The notes: generated by a model not told the origin, from the sequence alone. A stretch of 36,356 bases of DNA from Lachnospiraceae bacterium (GCA_022796475.1 JAAWIS010000031.1:1-36356); one strand, 5' to 3'; positions 16,047 to 24,856 are shown, counted from the stretch's first letter. Program-made: numbers and translations.

Positions 16047-16081
16047 GAAAAAAGAATTCCGCTATGCGAAATTCTTTTTTC
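16047..16081 (-). terminator. intrinsic terminator after the 62-residue gene
   Basis: A 12-bp A/T-rich stem (16047-16058 with 16070-16081), one mismatch, then CGC/GCG and a three-base loop. T6 in the 3' arm on the minus strand makes it a plausible terminator; it is symmetrical enough to work both ways. Confidence 0.7.
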
Positions 16082-16125
16082 TTACACCACTATTCGTTTC
16101 TCTTATCTGGCCAGGCATATGTATT

Positions 16126-16314
16126 TTAAATACGATTTAAGTCAGAATTTCTCGTGCGGCTGAACAGCCGGTCAAAGCTGAAGCCGCGCCTTGCCATTAC
16201 TGCGGAAAAATTCTCACAATTATAAAACTGTTCCCGGCACATCCACTGGGGACAGGGCTGACTTCCCCAATATCCAAACGTATTAAAGGCATATCCCATC
16301 TCTTTTCCGTTCAT
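16126..16314 (-). CDS. 62-residue cysteine-containing protein of unknown function
   Basis: Not recognised. The start at 16314 has GGAGGTG five bases upstream, whereas an open frame extending to 16389 lies over the promoter. The protein is aromatic-rich in the first half (YAFNTFGYWGSQPCPQW) with three cysteines (CPQWMC and NC), then a basic, Phe/Arg-rich half (RRGFSFDRLFSRTR). It has no signal peptide or membrane helix. It is divergent from the PucR regulator and bounded by its own strong promoter and terminator, so it is a monocistronic expressed gene if real. Possible roles are a small metal-binding or spore protein, without direct evidence. Confidence 0.65.
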   Translation of the reverse strand: MNGKEMGYAFNTFGYWGSQPCPQWMCREQFYNCENFSAVMARRGFSFDRLFSRTRNSDLNRI

Positions 16315-16368
16315 AACCACACCTCCAGACATTTTAAATTTGTTTACTTTGTTTCTTTTTATGTTTTT

Positions 16369-16397
16369 ATCATAACCAATACTGGACATTTTGTCTA
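16369..16397 (-). promoter_or_regulatory. sigma-A promoter for the 62-residue gene
   Basis: TAGACA, a 17-base spacer and TATGAT, each box 5 of 6, on the minus strand. The predicted leader is about 50 bases. It lies in the gap shared with the divergent PucR gene. Confidence 0.7.
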
Positions 16398-16469
16398 TAC
16401 TCTGCTAATCTGAAAGTATCAAAAAAATATGTATCCTCAGTACAAATATCATTCAGGGAGGTTCGGAAA

Positions 16470-17642
16470 ATGGCAGTACGCTTTCGGGAAATTTATGAAA
16501 AAACTCATGAATTGTATAAGCTCCAGATTTTAGCCGGAAAAAATGGTATGAATCACGTAGTAGGATGGGTCCATATGCTGGAGGATGAAACCATCGTCAG
16601 CCGCTTTTCCGGTCAGGAGCTTGCCGTTACCACTGGGATTAAAGCGGTAGAAACAGACTGGCTCCTTCATGTTGTAATGGCTATGAAAAAAAATGACTGT
16701 ACCGGAATCATCATTAATACTGGCATGTATATTCACCAGATTCCCCAAAACGTGATTGACTGGTGCCAGCAGCAGGATTTTCCTCTTTTGGTGATGCCTT
16801 GGGAAATTACAGTAACACGGCTGATTCAGGACTACTGCATGAAAATTATGCGCCGGGATCAGAAGGATAAAGAAGTGGGGATCCTGTTTAAGAACATTAT
16901 GAAAGGCAGGGAAATTACAGACGCAGTTCTTTCCCAAATCCAGCCCCGGTTCGATGTCCAGGGTACCTTCCGCATTTTTTGTATCCGCATCCGCTATGAA
17001 ATAGAGGAATCAGCTTCCTTTCACCATGCACTTTTAAAACTGGAAAATATTTTTGGTCTTTGGCAGAATGGGAAAAAAATCCATATCCCTTATCTGATTA
17101 TTGAATTTGATGATTTTTATGCCTTGCTGGTCAATAACTTTCCGGGGGAATCGGCCGAAGCGCTGGTTCAGCAAATTTTAAAGCAGTTCTCCTACTTTAC
17201 GGAAAACAAAAAACTGAGTCTTGGAATCGGCCCGGAAGTATCCGGAATCCAAGGCCTCCGCACTGCCTTCCGGCGTTCCCGGATTGCCGCAAAAATGGCC
17301 TTTCAGACAAAGCAAAAAGTGGTTGACTTTGATGAAATGGGATTCTTTAAAATTCTCTTCGCTTCTGAAGATACCGCTATTTTAAAAAGTTACGAGTCCC
17401 AGATGCTGGGACCTTTAAAAGAATATGATGAACGGCATCATTCCAATTATCTGGAAACCCTTCGAAGCTACATAGAAAATGACCGCAGCCTCATGGGGGT
17501 AGCTGCTTCCACCTACACCCACCGCAATACGGTCAATTACAGAATTCAAAATATTAAAAAACTGCTGAATAATGATCTGAAAACGCTGGAAGATTTATTT
17601 CCTTACCAGGTTGCCTTTTACATACAAGATATGAATCTGTAG
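16470..17642 (+). CDS. PucR-family transcriptional regulator
   Basis: Regulator of the PucR type, often controlling purine or amino-acid degradation genes. The N-terminal PucR sensing domain spans about residues 1-125 (LQILAGKNGMNHVVGWVHMLED, the GQELAVTTG core and the DFPLLVMPWEI end). A GGDEF-like central region follows. The C-terminal helix-turn-helix is at about 330-390: YLETLRSYIENDRSLMGVAASTYTHRNTVNYRI fits the HTH_30 pattern (key residues THRNTVNYR). Length of 390 residues is normal. The ribosome binding site is GGGAGG. It is one of only two intact genes on the plus strand and is convergent with moeA; its target may be the divergent 62-residue gene. Confidence 0.9.
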   Translation: MAVRFREIYEKTHELYKLQILAGKNGMNHVVGWVHMLEDETIVSRFSGQELAVTTGIKAVETDWLLHVVMAMKKNDCTGIIINTGMYIHQIPQNVIDWCQQQDFPLLVMPWEITVTRLIQDYCMKIMRRDQKDKEVGILFKNIMKGREITDAVLSQIQPRFDVQGTFRIFCIRIRYEIEESASFHHALLKLENIFGLWQNGKKIHIPYLIIEFDDFYALLVNNFPGESAEALVQQILKQFSYFTENKKLSLGIGPEVSGIQGLRTAFRRSRIAAKMAFQTKQKVVDFDEMGFFKILFASEDTAILKSYESQMLGPLKEYDERHHSNYLETLRSYIENDRSLMGVAASTYTHRNTVNYRIQNIKKLLNNDLKTLEDLFPYQVAFYIQDMNL

Positions 17643-17718
17643 GTCTGAAATATGTTAAACATTGGTTCCTGATTTCTGCCAAATATACAGCGCTTTTCGT
17701 TACAAATTCCTTATCTCC

Positions 17719-18918
17719 CTACAGCAGGCAGGCCCATACCGTATCTCCCTTCACAGCGCCTGCCTGCTGGGGCAAAATCTCAATCAGACAATTGCAGCCG
17801 GCCATGGCAGATAAGGCGCCGGCAGCATGGTTTCCAGTTGCAACCCATGCCTTTCCGTCTTCCTCATATCCTCTAAGAAACCGCCTGGCGCCTGCCGGTT
17901 TCCTGTAATCGTTTTCCAGCCTGACCTTTTTTCTTTTTGGAATCCAGCTTTTATCTCTGGAAAGATATCCAATTACCGGGCGTACAATTAGTTCAAAATT
18001 AACCGCTGCTGCAAAGGGATTTCCTGAAAGGCAGATAAGCAGCGTCTGATCCAATACAGCAGCCAAAACCGGGGCGCCTGGTTTTACATTCACCTGCCAA
18101 AATAACTGTCTGGCAGAAAGACGGCGGATTACTTCATGAAGAATGTCCTTCTCCCCCACCGATACGCCTCCTGTGGTGATGATTAAATCTGTCTGCTCAG
18201 AAAGTCTGCGGATACATTCTGCCATTTCCTCCGGCTCATCCTTACATTGACCGGAATAACTTGCCAAAATTCCAAGCTCTGCCAGCCTTCCGCTGATCCA
18301 GTATCGATTTGAATCATAAATTTTTCCAGGCATTAGCTTTTCCCCAGGTTTTGTCAGCTCATCCCCTGTCGATATCACGGCAATCTTTGGTTTTTGATAC
18401 ACAGCAACCGGATCCATTCCTAAGCTGGCCGCCAAAGCAATTTCACATCCGCCAAGTTTAGCTCCTTTTTGCAGCAGCAAGGAGTCTTTTTTATAATCCT
18501 CTCCCTGAAAACAGTAATTTTCATATGGCCGTGAGCCTTTATAAATCAGCACCTGCTCCTGTCCATAGTCGCTGTCTTCCTGCCGCACCACAGTATCTGC
18601 CCCCATAGGAATCGGCGCCCCCGTCATAATCCTGACTGCTTCTCCAGCTTTTATCTGGCCGGGGAATACCTCCCCGGCATATACCCTGCCCACCACCTGA
18701 AGACATACGGGGGCTTCTTTACTGGCGGCTTCCGTATCCTGTCCCCGTAAAGCATATCCGTCTAATGGAGATCTTGGAAAGGGCGGCTGGTCCGCCATGG
18801 CCCTTCCCTCCTGTGCCAGGATCCATCCTGCTGCTGTCAGCAGCGGTAAATTTTGGGTTTTTGTTATTGGCTGCATCTGCTGCTGCAAACAGCGCACCGC
18901 ATCTTCTATCTGAAGCAT
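17719..18918 (-). CDS. moeA: molybdopterin molybdenumtransferase MoeA
   Basis: Inserts molybdenum into adenylated molybdopterin to finish the cofactor. Family motifs are present: SPLDGYALRG near residue 50, TGAPIPMGADTVV, VISTGDEL, ITTGGVSVGEKD near 250 and LSGNPFAAAVNFE near 300. Length of about 399 residues is normal. The ATG at 18918 has AGAGGTG six bases upstream and is preferred to the GTG at 18927. It lies 25 bases after the TDT transporter, last in the operon with a molybdopterin reductase, which explains its position: the same transcript supplies the enzyme and its cofactor step. Confidence 0.96.
   Translation of the reverse strand: MLQIEDAVRCLQQQMQPITKTQNLPLLTAAGWILAQEGRAMADQPPFPRSPLDGYALRGQDTEAASKEAPVCLQVVGRVYAGEVFPGQIKAGEAVRIMTGAPIPMGADTVVRQEDSDYGQEQVLIYKGSRPYENYCFQGEDYKKDSLLLQKGAKLGGCEIALAASLGMDPVAVYQKPKIAVISTGDELTKPGEKLMPGKIYDSNRYWISGRLAELGILASYSGQCKDEPEEMAECIRRLSEQTDLIITTGGVSVGEKDILHEVIRRLSARQLFWQVNVKPGAPVLAAVLDQTLLICLSGNPFAAAVNFELIVRPVIGYLSRDKSWIPKRKKVRLENDYRKPAGARRFLRGYEEDGKAWVATGNHAAGALSAMAGCNCLIEILPQQAGAVKGDTVWACLL
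17722..17769. repeat. 12-bp inverted repeat inside the moeA 3' end
   Basis: CAGCAGGCAGGC at 17722-17733 is the exact complement of 17758-17769, 24 bases away, within the last 17 codons of moeA, so the mRNA ends in a strong stem overlapping the stop codon. No T-run follows on the minus strand, so it may protect the mRNA end or assist transcription arrest. Confidence 0.6.
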
Positions 18919-18952
18919 GGCTTTCACCTCTTTGTCACGATTGTTAATAAAA

Positions 18953-19879
18953 TCAGCGTTTCACTTTTAACGCAAGCATAAGGAAATTCAGCAGCACAAA
19001 TCCTATTATCATGGTAGTCAAATACACCTGGATCCCGCCAATCTGAGCAGTGACCGCTGCTATAGACTCCATCCCGTTTCCATTTAAAAAGCCTGTCATC
19101 TTATTCGTTGCCACAATTCCAATTGCCATAGGGAAGGTCATTCCAGCAAAACCTGGAGTAAATGGAACTGCAAAAAATTTAGGCAGCTTTATCAAAATAA
19201 AAATTAAAGATGCCAGCACACAAGCATACAGAAGAAACACAACCATCTGATTCGGGTTTGATATAACATTCAGGTAGCTGACCACGCAAAGGCTGCAGGG
19301 CGCTAAAACCACAGCCATAGTGTGATAAACTGCAGGCTTTACTTCCACAGTTATCAGCCGCCAGATCATAAATGGAATCAAAATAAAGTATATGCCAATA
19401 CCATAGTAAACTACATACTTTAAAATCCCTGCCGCATTCATAGCGCCGCCTACTACACAGCTTACCATAATTCCATTATAAGTTACAAACCAACTTGGCA
19501 CAAACGTATTGATATCACGCTTTTTTATCACGTTCCGGTAAGTAAAAACCAGAATGTGAACTGCATGGAGCCCCAGAGCCACAGCCCAAAGGGCCTTTCC
19601 AAATCCAGGCACAAAATCAAAATAATAGCTCCCCAAAATCATCATCACCATAGTAAATCCAGCGTATAAACTGCAAGGCACTACCGTTTCATATTCTTTC
19701 TTGCAGGTTTCCGGAAATCGAATGATTTTTACAAGATAGAAAAGAATCACAGCCGTTGCCGCCCACATCGAAATATGGCGGATCCAGGTATATCCCATAC
19801 CAGAATAAACATTCGACAAGGTAAGCGCTCCTACAAAAGCAGGCAGTACTGGCACAGGCATTCTCTCTAGTCGTTCCAC
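18953..19879 (-). CDS. TDT/SLAC1-family anion transporter
   Basis: Integral membrane protein of 308 residues with about ten hydrophobic helices, fitting the TDT family (tellurite resistance and C4-dicarboxylate transporters, yeast sulfite exporter SSU1, plant anion channel SLAC1). Typical elements are the N-terminal PVPVLPAFVGALTLSN and repeated short helices with Gly and Tyr (YYFDFVPGFG, FTPGFAGMTFPMA). The GTG start has AAGGGG eight bases upstream. Its place between the FAD oxidoreductase and moeA suggests movement of an anion substrate or product such as nitrate, nitrite or sulfite. That is an inference from position and from the anions other family members carry. Confidence 0.85.
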   Translation of the reverse strand: MERLERMPVPVLPAFVGALTLSNVYSGMGYTWIRHISMWAATAVILFYLVKIIRFPETCKKEYETVVPCSLYAGFTMVMMILGSYYFDFVPGFGKALWAVALGLHAVHILVFTYRNVIKKRDINTFVPSWFVTYNGIMVSCVVGGAMNAAGILKYVVYYGIGIYFILIPFMIWRLITVEVKPAVYHTMAVVLAPCSLCVVSYLNVISNPNQMVVFLLYACVLASLIFILIKLPKFFAVPFTPGFAGMTFPMAIGIVATNKMTGFLNGNGMESIAAVTAQIGGIQVYLTTMIIGFVLLNFLMLALKVKR

Positions 19880-19949
19880 GAAACGTTCCCCTTTCTTTTT
19901 CCTGAATTTATTTTCTGTTCTCTCATTTCCATTCCCTTTTTAAGAGGGT

Positions 19950-21179
19950 TTACTCATCATAATAATATTCGAAGTTTTCATCCATATGGAAAAAATCAGA
20001 ATAGTCAATATCAAATACCGGCTTTTTTACGTTAGCGATGTTAATTTTCCTTGCAATAAGCTGCTGTAAAATCCCTCCATAAGCCAAATCCCCCTGAAGG
20101 ATAGCTCCTGTAATTTTTCCATCCCTGCAGATAATTTTTTTATAGGAATCCTTTTTTTCCTGAACCATTACCTGAAAATTCCCTTCCTCAGGGTTTACTT
20201 CCCCAAGGGACATGGATGGAATTCCCAAAAAATTCATTGTGGCCTTGCTGGCAAAAAAGTCTGTCATACACCGTTTCTCTCCTGCCATATTGGCCGCTGC
20301 TATAATCCCTTCTTTCACAGCCGCCGGCCAGATAAGGCTGGTGCCTGATACATCGCCGGCGCCATACACCCGGTCGTCATTGGTCTTGCCTGTTTCATCG
20401 TAAATCAAACCCCATTTCCCGATTTCAATTCCAGAACCTTCCAAAAATTCTATATTTGGCCGAACACCAGCCGTAACCACCATATAATCACATGGCAGAC
20501 GCCTGCCGTCCGTTAAAATTACTTGGCAGATCTGCCCCCTTTCATCTAATACCGCTTCTTCTATGCCTACGCCGTAATACTGGGAAATCCCTTTCTCTGC
20601 AAATGCCTTTTGGTACGTTTTTGCTGCTGGTTCATCCAACTGCTTACTTAACAGCCATCCTGCCGACTCAACTAATGCTGCTGTTTTTCCCATCCCAAGC
20701 AAGCCCATTACACAGTCTAATCCTACCAGCCCTGCACCCATTACAATCATATGCCTGGCCTGTTTTGCCACTTCCTTTATCACATCCATGTCCTGGATAT
20801 TCCGAAAACCGCATACATTGGATGCTTCCTTTAAATGCTTAACCGGCGGGATGTACGTATGGGAGCCAGTGGCAATCAATAATTTATCATAAGCAACCCT
20901 TTCCCCATTTTCCAGAACAGCCTGCTGCTCCTTCCGCTCCAGCCCTACACAAGTTCTGCCTTTCATCCACTGAATCCGGAAGCGCTCTGTAAAATCTTTT
21001 TCAACGAAGGTAAGCTGGTCCAGATTTCTTTCTCCGCTTAAATAATGATGCAGGATACACCGGGAATAAATTTCATTATCTCTGGAAATCAATACAATTT
21101 CACTTTCTTTATCCAGCCTTCTTAGTTCCTTCGCTCCGTGAATCCCGGCTGCAGAAGAACCTAATATTACGTATCTCAT
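19950..21179 (-). CDS. NAD(P)H:FAD oxidoreductase of the nitrate reductase system
   Basis: Pyridine nucleotide-disulfide oxidoreductase-type flavoprotein, the likely electron entry point for the reductase encoded upstream. The FAD-binding Rossmann motif is YVILGSSAAGIHGAKELRR at the start, the NAD(P) motif is MIVMGAGLVGLDCV near residue 150, and the second FAD motif is VYGAGDVSG near 270. The tail differs from NirB, which continues into siroheme domains. About 409 residues. The start at 21179 has GGAGGAGG upstream and overlaps the ferredoxin stop as ATGA. In Clostridium perfringens, nitrate reductase genes narA-narB-narC have the same enzyme-ferredoxin-oxidoreductase order. Confidence 0.88.
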   Translation of the reverse strand: MRYVILGSSAAGIHGAKELRRLDKESEIVLISRDNEIYSRCILHHYLSGERNLDQLTFVEKDFTERFRIQWMKGRTCVGLERKEQQAVLENGERVAYDKLLIATGSHTYIPPVKHLKEASNVCGFRNIQDMDVIKEVAKQARHMIVMGAGLVGLDCVMGLLGMGKTAALVESAGWLLSKQLDEPAAKTYQKAFAEKGISQYYGVGIEEAVLDERGQICQVILTDGRRLPCDYMVVTAGVRPNIEFLEGSGIEIGKWGLIYDETGKTNDDRVYGAGDVSGTSLIWPAAVKEGIIAAANMAGEKRCMTDFFASKATMNFLGIPSMSLGEVNPEEGNFQVMVQEKKDSYKKIICRDGKITGAILQGDLAYGGILQQLIARKINIANVKKPVFDIDYSDFFHMDENFEYYYDE

Positions 21180-21604
21180 ACCTGCACCTCCTCCAGGGTA
21201 ATCGCTTTCATAGGGCACATCTCCACACACATGGGATTGGCCCATCCGTCTGCGCTTCTATGTACGCACATATTGCATTTCATGATTTCCTTTTGCTTTA
21301 GGCTGTCATACTTCAAGATTCCATATGGGCAGGACATAATACACATGTAACAGCTTGCACACTGGTTTTTGTCATACTCCACATATCCGGTTTCCGGATT
21401 TTTTTTCATAGCTCCGGTCATACACGTATAGACACACTCCGGCCGTTCACAATGACGGCAGAATATAGGAGCCGGCTTTGTCCCACTGTCTATGGTAACC
21501 CGGTTCCTGGCATCGCCGCTTTCTGTCTGATGGCTTACCACGCACGCCGTCACACAAGTCAGGCATCCAATACAGCGGTTCCGGTCAATTTTAATTCGCT
21601 TCAT
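21176..21604 (-). CDS. four-cluster ferredoxin-type electron transfer protein
   Basis: Electron carrier of the DmsB/HycB-like type with four cysteine clusters: CIGCLTCVTAC, CRHCERPECVYTC, CASCYMCIMSCPYG and CNMC...CVEMCPMKA, enough to bind four [4Fe-4S] centres. No twin-arginine signal or membrane anchor, so cytoplasmic. About 142 residues. The ATG at 21604 (MKRIKIDRNRC) is preferred to a TTG four codons upstream. It overlaps the FAD oxidoreductase gene and lies after a 157-base gap from the molybdoenzyme. It should pass electrons from the flavoprotein to the molybdoenzyme. Confidence 0.92.
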   Translation of the reverse strand: MKRIKIDRNRCIGCLTCVTACVVSHQTESGDARNRVTIDSGTKPAPIFCRHCERPECVYTCMTGAMKKNPETGYVEYDKNQCASCYMCIMSCPYGILKYDSLKQKEIMKCNMCVHRSADGWANPMCVEMCPMKAITLEEVQV

Positions 21605-21661
21605 AGTCTGTACCAAGCCTTAATGGAAAATAAGGTCATTTTCAGTTAAGGCGCAAACATT

Positions 21662-21717
21662 AAGGATGAAAGATGTGTTTGCCTATAATTCCTTTCTTAT
21701 ATTTTTCTCTCATCCTT
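21662..21717. repeat. inverted repeat between the molybdoenzyme and ferredoxin genes
   Basis: AAGGATGA at 21662-21669 is complementary to TCATCCTT at 21710-21717. The gap also holds a second, imperfect stem near AAACA/TGTTT with GGC/GCC. This may mark an mRNA processing or stability element in the otherwise tightly packed operon. Confidence 0.4.
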
Positions 21718-21761
21718 TTCCTGCTTATTTCCTGCTTCAAACAATTTTCTGTATCCAGATA

Positions 21762-23849
21762 TCACCGGACTTTTTCAAACCGGACCGGCGTTGCTTTATA
21801 GGATGGTTCTTTGGAATACGGATCGTAAATAGATGGTGTCAGTTTATTGCATTCGATATAATGAATCGGGGCATACAATTCTTTATAATTTACCCGGTCT
21901 GTCAGCTTAACGGAAAACCGGGCATTTTGTCCGTTGGCAGAAAATACCTGTATTTCCTCCATCTCCCGAATTCCATGCTCGTTTGCCAGCCGGGTATTCA
22001 TGTACAAATACGCTTTCTTTACCGATACATCCTCTACAAATTTTACTTCTTTTGTCCGGCTCTGGGTATGCCATTGCCCCACGCTTCCCCGTCCGGTATT
22101 CAGCATATAGGGAAATTCCTCTGTTAGCGGCAATGGATTTTCCCCCACCGCTTCAAATATAAACTGAGCTTTTTTCGATGGGGTAAAAAATTTCCCGTCG
22201 CTGTAAAGCCGCCTCTGCTCCTGGCTAAACTCCGCCTCTTTTCCTTCTGGATAGGGCCACTGGATCCCATTGGAATTTTCCAGTCCCTCCCAGGTGACTC
22301 CTGTAATATCACAAGGCATATTGCGGGAACATTCCTTCATCAATTCAAAGCAGGCTTTAGGAGTTTCCCAGCCCTTTAATGCATCTCCCATCCCAAGTGC
22401 TTTCCCAACGCCGAGAACTGCTTCATAGTCAGAAATCTCATTGGCTTCCCGCTCCAGCACCGGACGCATCGCTGACAAACGCCGCTCCAGATTAATGTAG
22501 GTTCCTTCTTTCTTAAGACCTGGAACCACCGGGAAAAATACGGTACAGTCCTCTGCGCTTTCAATGGTATCATAAATGTCCTGAACCACAAAAAGCTCCA
22601 GTTTCTTTGCCGCAGAAGCAAATGTTTCATTATTCACCCAACTGTGCCTTGGATTGGTGCATAAAATCCACAAGCCTTTGATTTCTCCTGCATGGATTCC
22701 TTCAATAATCTGGTTATAGGTTTTGGTCGGTTTTTTTGCCAGCATTTCCTCATCTACCCTGAGCACCTCTGCAATCCGCTTCCTTCTGTCCGGATTTGCA
22801 AAATCTCCGCCTCCATAGAAAACTGCCGTATTGCTGAAGGTTCTGGAACCCATTGCATTGCATTGTCCGGTAATCGAGTTTGCTCCGGTTCCAGGTTTTC
22901 CAATATTTCCTGTCATCAGCGCCAAGTTAATAATCGCCTGGGCTGTGCGCACTGCCTCATATCCCTGATTGACTCCCATAGTCCACCAGAAGGAAACCCG
23001 CCTGCCATGGCCAATCAGTTCCACCAGCTCTAAAATCTGCTCTTTGGAAAGTCCTGTCCCCTGCACGCCCCGTTCCAGCGTGTAGCTTGTTACAAATTCT
23101 TTAAATTCCTCAAATTTTTCTGTGTGTTCTGAAATAAATTTGTGATTGATATAGTTCTTTTCAATCAACTGGTTAGCCACCGTATACAGCAGCAAAAGAT
23201 CACTCCGCCATTTCAAACCGTACCAGTAATCGGCATTCATCGCTGTTTCTGATTTTCTTGGATCAATTACAATCACTTTATGATTTGGAACCTGGTTCTT
23301 CCTTACCCGCCCCCATAAAATCGGATGTGCCACTACTGGATTGGAGCCAATAAAAATAATCGTATCGGATAATTCCAAATCCTCCAGGGTATAACCTGGG
23401 GCATCGAAACCATAGCTTTGCTTGTGGGCCACTACCGCGGTGGCCATGCAAAGCCTGGTATTGCCGTCTACATTGGCCTGCAGGTAGTTGCGCATTACAT
23501 GGCCAAAAATAGCAAATTCTTCTAAAGTAAGCTGCCCGGTACTAATTCCCGCCACACTTTCCTGTCCGTACTGATCCTGAAGCTCTTTTATTTTATCTGC
23601 CACATGCCGAAATCCTTCTTCCCAGGGAACCGTCTGAAAGGTTCCGTCTTTCTGCCGGATCTTTGGCAGGCAATTAGGCTTTACTGTAGTCTGCTGCTTA
23701 TCTAAAGACAGCCCTTTAATGCAGCAGAAACCATCATTAACCGGATATCCTTTTGTGGGAACCGTCTTTACTACCCGGTTATCTTCCACGTAAAAATCCA
23801 AATTGCAGTCAATGGCGCAATAATTACAGGTTGATTGTATCTTTTTCAT
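21762..23849 (-). CDS. molybdopterin nitrate reductase, NasA/NapA type (NarA-like)
   Basis: Catalytic subunit of the molybdopterin oxidoreductase superfamily, predicted to reduce nitrate to nitrite. The N-terminal [4Fe-4S] site is CNYCAIDC at residues 8-15 plus a later Cys in FCCIKG. The RLCMA motif near residue 132 supplies the cysteine ligand to molybdenum typical of NapA and NasA-type enzymes; selenocysteine is not used. SNPVVAHPILWGR and the C-terminal TGRGSVGQWHTQSRT match MGD-binding regions. No twin-arginine signal, so cytoplasmic. 695 residues, close to assimilatory or clostridial nitrate reductases. Formate dehydrogenase alpha subunits are related; the C. perfringens-like gene set favours nitrate. 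It starts 24 bases after asrC. Confidence 0.9.
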   Translation of the reverse strand: MKKIQSTCNYCAIDCNLDFYVEDNRVVKTVPTKGYPVNDGFCCIKGLSLDKQQTTVKPNCLPKIRQKDGTFQTVPWEEGFRHVADKIKELQDQYGQESVAGISTGQLTLEEFAIFGHVMRNYLQANVDGNTRLCMATAVVAHKQSYGFDAPGYTLEDLELSDTIIFIGSNPVVAHPILWGRVRKNQVPNHKVIVIDPRKSETAMNADYWYGLKWRSDLLLLYTVANQLIEKNYINHKFISEHTEKFEEFKEFVTSYTLERGVQGTGLSKEQILELVELIGHGRRVSFWWTMGVNQGYEAVRTAQAIINLALMTGNIGKPGTGANSITGQCNAMGSRTFSNTAVFYGGGDFANPDRRKRIAEVLRVDEEMLAKKPTKTYNQIIEGIHAGEIKGLWILCTNPRHSWVNNETFASAAKKLELFVVQDIYDTIESAEDCTVFFPVVPGLKKEGTYINLERRLSAMRPVLEREANEISDYEAVLGVGKALGMGDALKGWETPKACFELMKECSRNMPCDITGVTWEGLENSNGIQWPYPEGKEAEFSQEQRRLYSDGKFFTPSKKAQFIFEAVGENPLPLTEEFPYMLNTGRGSVGQWHTQSRTKEVKFVEDVSVKKAYLYMNTRLANEHGIREMEEIQVFSANGQNARFSVKLTDRVNYKELYAPIHYIECNKLTPSIYDPYSKEPSYKATPVRFEKVR

Positions 23850-23873
23850 ATCTCTGCTCTCCTAAATGAAAAC

Positions 23874-24845
23874 TCAGTCAAAATAGATGCCGCTCCAGTA
23901 TACGCAATCCTTTTTTATCGTTTCCGGCATTAGCTTCACATCTTTTAAGGCCCATTTTTTATATTCAGCAAATCCTACCCGATCGATTATATATCCAATA
24001 TGCTCTTTGCCTCCCGGTGCGTCTTTAGCAATATACTCTTCGACAAATTGATACGTATTCAGAATAATTTTAATGATATTCTCTTCATCCGCCCACACCA
24101 GAAAATCCTCACCCAGCCTGGGATTGCGCTTTCCCGTTCTTCCCATGATAGTAAGTTTATAGTATTTCTTTTTACTTCTTGTCAGCGCCCTGGTGGGACA
24201 TTTGGTAATACAAACGCCGCAGCCTACACATTTTTCTTCATCGCGGATAATTTTATCATTCTCCATTCTTAATGCATTCACTGACAGTTTCTTACAGCCC
24301 TTGATGCAGGCCTGGCAACTGACACATCGCTCCGGGTTATACTGAGGCATTGTCATGCCAATAATGCCAAAATCGTGCATTCTGGCCTTCGCACAGTCAT
24401 TGGAGCATCCGGTACAGGCAATTTTAAAGTGCAGATCATTTGGAAACACTGCTTTCTCAATTTTTTTTGCAAGTTCTGCTGTATTGTAATTAGCGAAAGG
24501 ACATACATTATTTCCAATGCATGCGCTTATATTTCTGGTTCCTGAAGCTGGATATCCGGTTCCCGGATCCGTTTGGTTGATTTCCAAACACTCAATTATC
24601 GGCTGAAGTTTCTGGTTAACTGCATCCATATCCTCAAATCGGATTCCTTCAATTTCAAAGCCCTGGCGGGTGGTTAAATGAACGTAGCCATTTCCATACT
24701 CCTGTGCAATCTCCTGCACCATCCCCAGAACCTTTGCATTCAAATACCCTCCCGGCACCCGAATTCTGGAAGCGCCTATCCCCCGTTCCTTTGATACCCG
24801 AAAGGCATTCTTTTTTAATTTTTTCGTGTTAATATCCAATCCCAT
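23874..24845 (-). CDS. asrC: anaerobic sulfite reductase subunit C (AsrC)
   Basis: Siroheme and iron-sulfur subunit, reducing sulfite to sulfide by six electrons; relatives also reduce nitrite. The siroheme-[4Fe-4S] ligands are C109-x5-C115 and C147-x3-C151 (CIGNNVC and CSNDC). Two ferredoxin clusters follow at C174/177/180/184 and C206/209/212/216. Length of 323 residues is typical of AsrC. It follows asrB by 11 bases. Substrate cannot be settled here: its linkage to a nitrate reductase raises nitrite-to-ammonia as an alternative. Confidence 0.95.
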   Translation of the reverse strand: MGLDINTKKLKKNAFRVSKERGIGASRIRVPGGYLNAKVLGMVQEIAQEYGNGYVHLTTRQGFEIEGIRFEDMDAVNQKLQPIIECLEINQTDPGTGYPASGTRNISACIGNNVCPFANYNTAELAKKIEKAVFPNDLHFKIACTGCSNDCAKARMHDFGIIGMTMPQYNPERCVSCQACIKGCKKLSVNALRMENDKIIRDEEKCVGCGVCITKCPTRALTRSKKKYYKLTIMGRTGKRNPRLGEDFLVWADEENIIKIILNTYQFVEEYIAKDAPGGKEHIGYIIDRVGFAEYKKWALKDVKLMPETIKKDCVYWSGIYFD

Positions 24846-24856
24846 TTCCCCACCTC

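Larger units (their letters stand above)
15807..16125. other. 319-base stretch without a credible gene
   Basis: It holds the promoter at 15844-15872 for the zinc-ribbon/DUF2156 pair, about 170 bases of featureless A/T-rich sequence, and the terminator at 16047-16081. Frames seen here lack ribosome binding sites and cross these signals. Confidence 0.6.
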
